DNA from: Eubacteriales bacterium
GTDB taxonomy: Bacteria; Bacillota_A; Clostridia; Christensenellales; Aristaeellaceae
Length of the DNA: 9,291 bases
Reading direction: 5' to 3'
NCBI GenBank assembly: GCA_029974855.1
Contig: JARKQO010000227.1
Location: forward strand, 1-9,291
Shown here: positions 6,188 to 9,291 of the stretch, in pieces
How the letters are laid out: each line of letters opens with the position of its first letter
Position numbering within the stretch: the first letter of the stretch is position 1
Notes under the pieces: model-generated
Databases searched by the model: none
The model's input: the letters and a program-made list of their open reading frames with translations, nothing else
What the model was told of the DNA's origin: nothing
Program-made: the position numbers and the translations under genes

Positions 6188-7579
6188 TTAGGGCCGGGCT
6201 TTGGCTTCCGCCAGCCATTCCTCACCCCGGCGGATGCTCTGGGCCACCGCCTGGGGCGCGGGGCCGCCCCGCAGATTTCGGCGCTCCACGCAGGCCTTCA
6301 GGGAAATGGCCTGGTACACGTCCGCCTCAAAGGCCGGGCAGGCGGCTTGCATCTCCTCAAGGCTCAAATCCAGCAGCTCCCGCTTCTCCCGGAGGCATTG
6401 GGCCACCAAAGCCCCGCTGGCGTGGTGGGCGTCCCGGAAGGGAATGCCCTTGCCCACCAGGTAGTCCGCCAAATCCGTGGCGTTGGTAAAGCCCAGGGCC
6501 GCGCTGCGCTCCATGACCGACCTGTGGAAGGTGATGGTCCCAAGCATTGCCGTAAAGGTGGACAGGCACTTGGTCACCGTGTCATAGGCGTCGAAAAAGG
6601 CTTCCTTGTCTTCCTGCATGTCCTTGTTATAGGCCAAGGGCAGGCCCTTCATCACCGTCAGTAGGGCCATCAAATCCCCGTAGACCCGGCCGGTTTTGCC
6701 CCGCACCAGCTCGCAGGCGTCGGGGTTCTTCTTTTGGGGCATAATGCTGGAGCCGGTGGCAAAGCCGTCGTCCATGGTGACGGTGCCAAACTCGTTGGTG
6801 GACCAGAGGATCAGCTCCTCGCAAAAGCGGCTCAGGTGCATCATGCAAATGGAGGCGGCGGACAGGAAGGACAGCAGGAAGTCCCGGTCGCTGACCCCGT
6901 CCATGGCGTTGTCCGTAATCTCGGCAAAGCCCAGCAGCTCCGCCACCCGCTCCCGGTTCAGGGGATAGGTGGTACCCGCCAGGGCCCCGCTGCCCAAGGG
7001 CATCACGTCCGCCTCGGCATAGGCGGCGGCAAAGCGCGCCGCGTCCCGCTGGAACATCTGGAAATAGGCCATCAGGTGGAAAGCCAGGGTCACGGGCTGG
7101 GCCTTTTGCAGATGGGTATAACCGGGCATCAAAGTGTCCAGGTGGCTGTGGGATTGCTCCAGCAGCAGGGCCAGCAGGTCAAACAGCAAGGACTGCACCT
7201 GTTGGCAGCATTCCTTGGCGTACATGCGCACGTCCAAGGCCACCTGATCGTTGCGGCTGCGGCCCGTGTGCAGCCGCTTGCCCGCCTCCCCGATGCGCTG
7301 GGTCAGCAAAGCCTCCACAAACATGTGCACGTCCTCTGCCCCCATGTCGATGGCCAAAGTTCCGGCGTCGTACTCCGCTAAGATTCCTTCCAGGCCCGCC
7401 ACAATGGCCTGGCTATCCTCCCGGGAGAGCACCCCCGCCTCCCCCAGCATGGCGGCGTGGGCCATGGAGCCCCGCAGGTCGCAGCGGATCAGCCGCTGGT
7501 CAAAGGGGATGGAGGATTGAAAATCGTCCAACAGGGCGCTGGTGGGCTTTGCAAAACGCCCGGCCCAAAGCTTGCTCAT
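6188..7579 (-). CDS. argH: Argininosuccinate lyase
   Basis: Splits argininosuccinate into arginine and fumarate, the last step of arginine synthesis; a cytoplasmic homotetramer of the fumarase/aspartase superfamily. At 463 residues it has the full usual length. Motifs run in order: start MSKLWAGRF; HTGRSRNDQ (104-112); GYTHLQKAQP (153-162, with the His156 region used in catalysis); PLGSGALAGT (194-203); and the superfamily signature GSSIMPQKKNPD (276-287) with the catalytic serine loop. The C-terminal GKGIPFRDAHHASG (377-390) is also typical. ATG 7579 is chosen over the open frame to 7648 because AAGGA (7592-7588) lies eight bases upstream and homologues begin at this MSKLW. It is first in a likely minus-strand operon with the glycosyltransferase and acyltransferase. 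No argG lies within the window; the other side is the divergent carboxypeptidase. Confidence 0.97.
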   Translation of the reverse strand: MSKLWAGRFAKPTSALLDDFQSSIPFDQRLIRCDLRGSMAHAAMLGEAGVLSREDSQAIVAGLEGILAEYDAGTLAIDMGAEDVHMFVEALLTQRIGEAGKRLHTGRSRNDQVALDVRMYAKECCQQVQSLLFDLLALLLEQSHSHLDTLMPGYTHLQKAQPVTLAFHLMAYFQMFQRDAARFAAAYAEADVMPLGSGALAGTTYPLNRERVAELLGFAEITDNAMDGVSDRDFLLSFLSAASICMMHLSRFCEELILWSTNEFGTVTMDDGFATGSSIMPQKKNPDACELVRGKTGRVYGDLMALLTVMKGLPLAYNKDMQEDKEAFFDAYDTVTKCLSTFTAMLGTITFHRSVMERSAALGFTNATDLADYLVGKGIPFRDAHHASGALVAQCLREKRELLDLSLEEMQAACPAFEADVYQAISLKACVERRNLRGGPAPQAVAQSIRRGEEWLAEAKARP

Positions 7580-7609
7580 GGGATCAGTCCTTCTTGGCAC
7601 AGATACGGT

Positions 7610-7639
7610 ATTATACCATACAAGCCCGGGCCGCAACAA
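7610..7639 (-). promoter_or_regulatory. argH promoter (extended -10)
   Basis: Read on the minus strand, TGGTATAAT gives a perfect -10 TATAAT (7615-7610) with an upstream TGn extension. TTGTTG (7639-7634) is a fair -35 at 18-bp spacing. Transcription would begin near 7603, giving a leader of about 24 nt that holds the argH ribosome binding site. The -10 sits in an 11-bp palindrome, GGTAT-T-ATACC (7607-7617), which a repressor could use, but it does not resemble the AT-rich ArgR box known from bacilli. Confidence 0.65.
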
Positions 7640-7641
7640 GG

Positions 7642-7670
7642 TGGACAAGGAACCCCCTTCGTGGTACTGT
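7642..7670 (+). promoter_or_regulatory. Candidate promoter for the M32 carboxypeptidase gene
   Basis: TGGACA (7642-7647, five of six -35 positions) lies 17 bp before TACTGT (7665-7670), a poor -10 helped by a TGG extension (7662-7664). Transcription would start near 7677, leaving about 32 nt before the GTG at 7709. The site lies back to back with the argH promoter; their -35 elements are only a few bases apart, so the two genes could affect each other's transcription. Confidence 0.4.
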
Positions 7671-7708
7671 GTAGGGGAAGCCCATTACCCATCAAGGAGG
7701 ATAAACCC

Positions 7709-9211
7709 GTGGAACTGAACGAAGCCCTTGAGGCCCTGAAAAAGCTGCAGGAAACCATGTACGCCTACCACCATGCCCAGGCCTCCATCTACCTGGACAG
7801 CGCCACCAGCGCCCCCCGGGGCTCCGCCCAGGCCCGCAGCGTGGCCTTGGGCATCCTCAGCGAAAAGAGCTACCAGCTCTTCGTGAACGAGGAAACCCGT
7901 GCGCTGCTGACAGAGCTTGCGGACAAAAAGGCGGAGCTGACCCCGGAGCAGGCCCGCCAGGTGGAGCTGCTGACCGAGGATTTGGACAAGATGACCCGGA
8001 TCCCCGTGGAGGAATACGTGGCCTATACCCGGCTCACCAACGAGGCGGAGAACTGCTGGTACACCGCCAAGGAGCAAAACGACTTCCTCAGCTTCCAGCC
8101 CTACCTGGAAAAGCTGATCGATTTCAACCGGCGCTTCGCCGCCTACAAGGACCCTTCCAAGCCCGCCTACAACGTGATGCTGGACGAGTATGAGAAGGGC
8201 ATGGACATGGCGACCCTGGACCGGTTTTTTGAGGCTCTGCGCCGGGACATCGTGCCCCTGCTGGCCCAGGTGAAGGACAAGCCCCTGGAGGACGGCTTTT
8301 TGCGCAAGAACTATCCCCGGGCCCAGCAGGAGAAGCTGTCCAAGGAGCTGATGGGGATTCTGGGCATGGACCCCCAGTTCTTTGCTTTAGCCACCTCCGA
8401 GCATCCCTTTACCCTGGGCTTCAACCGCACCGACGTGCGGATCACCACCCACTACCATGAGGACGTCCTGGCCTCCTCCTTGTACAGCGTGGTGCACGAG
8501 GGGGGCCATGCCCTGTACGAGCATGGCATTGCCCAGGAATACCAGTTCACCCGCCTGGCGGACGCGGCCAGCATGGGCATCCACGAGAGCCAGAGCCGCT
8601 TTTACGAGAACATCCTGGGCCGCAGCCAGGCCTTTGCGGAGTTTCTGCTGCCCAGGCTGAAGGCGCTGTTCCCGGAGCAGTTGGAGGGGATCACACCCCG
8701 GGAGTTCTACCGGGCGGTGAACAAGGCGAAGCCCTCCCTCATCCGCACCGAGGCGGACGAGCTGACCTACTCCCTCCATGTGATGGTGCGCTACGAGCTG
8801 GAGAAGCGCCTCTTCGCCGGGGAGCTCACCGCGGCGGAGCTGCCCGGGGCCTGGAACGCCCTGTACAAGGAATACCTGGGGGTGGACGTGCCCGACGACA
8901 CCCACGGCGTGCTCCAGGATACCCACTGGGCCGGGGGTATGTTCGGCTATTTCCCCACCTACGCCTTGGGCAGCGCTTACAGCGCACAGATTCTCCATGC
9001 CATGGAGAAGGATGTGAACGTGGAGGAGCAGGCGCGCAAGGGAGAGCTGGCCCCCATAACCGCCTGGCTGGGGGAGAGGGTCCACCGCCACGGCGCCATG
9101 ATGAACCCGGCCCGGCTGCTGGAGGCGGCCACAGGGGAGCCCTTTGATCCCAAGTATTACGTGGCTTATTTGACCCGGAAGATGGAGGCCGTGTACGGGC
9201 TGAAAGAATAG
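7709..9211 (+). CDS. Metallocarboxypeptidase, family M32 (thermostable carboxypeptidase 1 / Taq type)
   Basis: A 500-residue cytoplasmic zinc or cobalt carboxypeptidase that removes C-terminal residues from peptides, with broad specificity in the family. Length and motifs are complete: EHPF (231-234), DVRITTHY (242-249), the metal site HEGGH (263-267, with Glu264 as catalytic base), the third ligand Glu293 in IHESQSRFYEN (291-301), IRTEAD (345-350), ELTYSLH (351-357) and GVLQDTHW (400-407). No signal peptide is seen. The GTG at 7709 is chosen: AAGGAGG (7694-7700) is eight bases upstream and the protein then starts at the usual helical N-terminus (ELNEALEALKKLQ). The frame is open 84 codons further back, but that stretch is antisense to argH and unlike the family. 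A likely role is general peptide turnover for amino-acid supply. It is transcribed divergently from argH and no partner gene is visible. Confidence 0.96.
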   Translation: MELNEALEALKKLQETMYAYHHAQASIYLDSATSAPRGSAQARSVALGILSEKSYQLFVNEETRALLTELADKKAELTPEQARQVELLTEDLDKMTRIPVEEYVAYTRLTNEAENCWYTAKEQNDFLSFQPYLEKLIDFNRRFAAYKDPSKPAYNVMLDEYEKGMDMATLDRFFEALRRDIVPLLAQVKDKPLEDGFLRKNYPRAQQEKLSKELMGILGMDPQFFALATSEHPFTLGFNRTDVRITTHYHEDVLASSLYSVVHEGGHALYEHGIAQEYQFTRLADAASMGIHESQSRFYENILGRSQAFAEFLLPRLKALFPEQLEGITPREFYRAVNKAKPSLIRTEADELTYSLHVMVRYELEKRLFAGELTAAELPGAWNALYKEYLGVDVPDDTHGVLQDTHWAGGMFGYFPTYALGSAYSAQILHAMEKDVNVEEQARKGELAPITAWLGERVHRHGAMMNPARLLEAATGEPFDPKYYVAYLTRKMEAVYGLKE

Positions 9212-9212
9212 C

Positions 9213-9240
9213 GTCAACATGCGTCGCGTTGGCTTCTATT
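9213..9240 (+). terminator. Weak candidate terminator after the carboxypeptidase gene
   Basis: GTCAAC (9213-9218) can pair with GTTGGC (9228-9233), including one G-U pair, around a nine-base loop, followed by the moderately T-rich TTCTATT. The stem is short and the T-run broken, so this is only a possibility. The remaining bases to 9291 show no supported gene, repeat or RNA. Confidence 0.2.
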
Positions 9241-9291
9241 TCCCGCTGCATTTGGGCATGCTACCATCGGCAACGAAGCAAGCCATGGAAA

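Noticed and set aside
7607..7617. Palindrome GGTATTATACC as an ArgR (ARG box) site
   Set aside because: It is too short and not like the known AT-rich ARG-box consensus; kept only as a low-interest observation.
7457..7708. 84-codon N-terminal extension of the M32 carboxypeptidase
   Set aside because: It overlaps argH antisense, crosses both candidate promoters and does not resemble the family N-terminus; GTG 7709 has a strong ribosome binding site.
9212..9291. Possible start of a further gene or mobile repeat at the right edge
   Set aside because: Only 80 bases are visible, with no ribosome binding site, terminal inverted repeat or recognisable coding motif; a minus-strand frame here is antisense to the carboxypeptidase end.
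1..9291. CRISPR arrays, tRNA/rRNA genes, insertion sequences, phage or toxin-antitoxin genes
   Set aside because: No regularly spaced repeats, tRNA-like or rRNA-like sequence, transposase motifs or terminal inverted repeats were seen on either strand.

Overview
The window is a GC-rich, gene-dense stretch of bacterial chromosome. Strong AGGAGG-type ribosome binding sites, a lipobox protein, extended -10 promoters, short gene gaps and stop/start overlaps suggest a high-GC Gram-positive anaerobe, probably a Clostridia/Oscillospiraceae-like Firmicute. That placement is inferred from style only; no rRNA or other phylogenetic marker is present.

Left block (1-3820, plus strand). The window opens inside the last codons of a sensor histidine kinase. 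Just after its stop lie two perfect GTAAGGTA copies spaced 11 bp, the layout of an OmpR-family response-regulator site, then an extended -10 (TGCTATGAT) and a roughly 105-nt leader with two possible hairpins. Four closely packed genes follow: a small class I SAM-dependent methyltransferase (362-931), a membrane-anchored S33-type alpha/beta hydrolase (928-2130, 4-bp ATGA overlap), a small lipoprotein (2150-2533) and a polytopic protein with a PAF-acetylhydrolase-like alpha/beta hydrolase domain (2549-3820). Positive-inside reading puts both hydrolase domains outside the membrane with the lipoprotein. The block therefore looks like a two-component-controlled cell-surface hydrolysis cassette. I do not recognise it as a named system, and its substrate is unknown.

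Middle block (3812-7579, minus strand, read right to left). An extended -10 TATAAT promoter drives argH (argininosuccinate lyase, 7579-6188). After 34 nt comes a GT-C type multi-membrane glycosyltransferase (6153-4909), whose stop overlaps by one base (TGATG) the start of an acyltransferase-3 membrane protein (4909-3812). The last two probably make and acylate a surface glycan; their position behind an arginine-biosynthesis gene is unexpected. The acyltransferase stop lies inside the last codons of the convergent hydrolase gene (9-bp tail-to-tail overlap), with no terminator between the two blocks.

Right block (7580-9291). A 129-bp divergent spacer separates argH from a plus-strand M32 (Taq-type) metallocarboxypeptidase (7709-9211, GTG start), which has a complete set of family motifs. 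The final 80 bases hold at most a weak hairpin and no gene that I can support.
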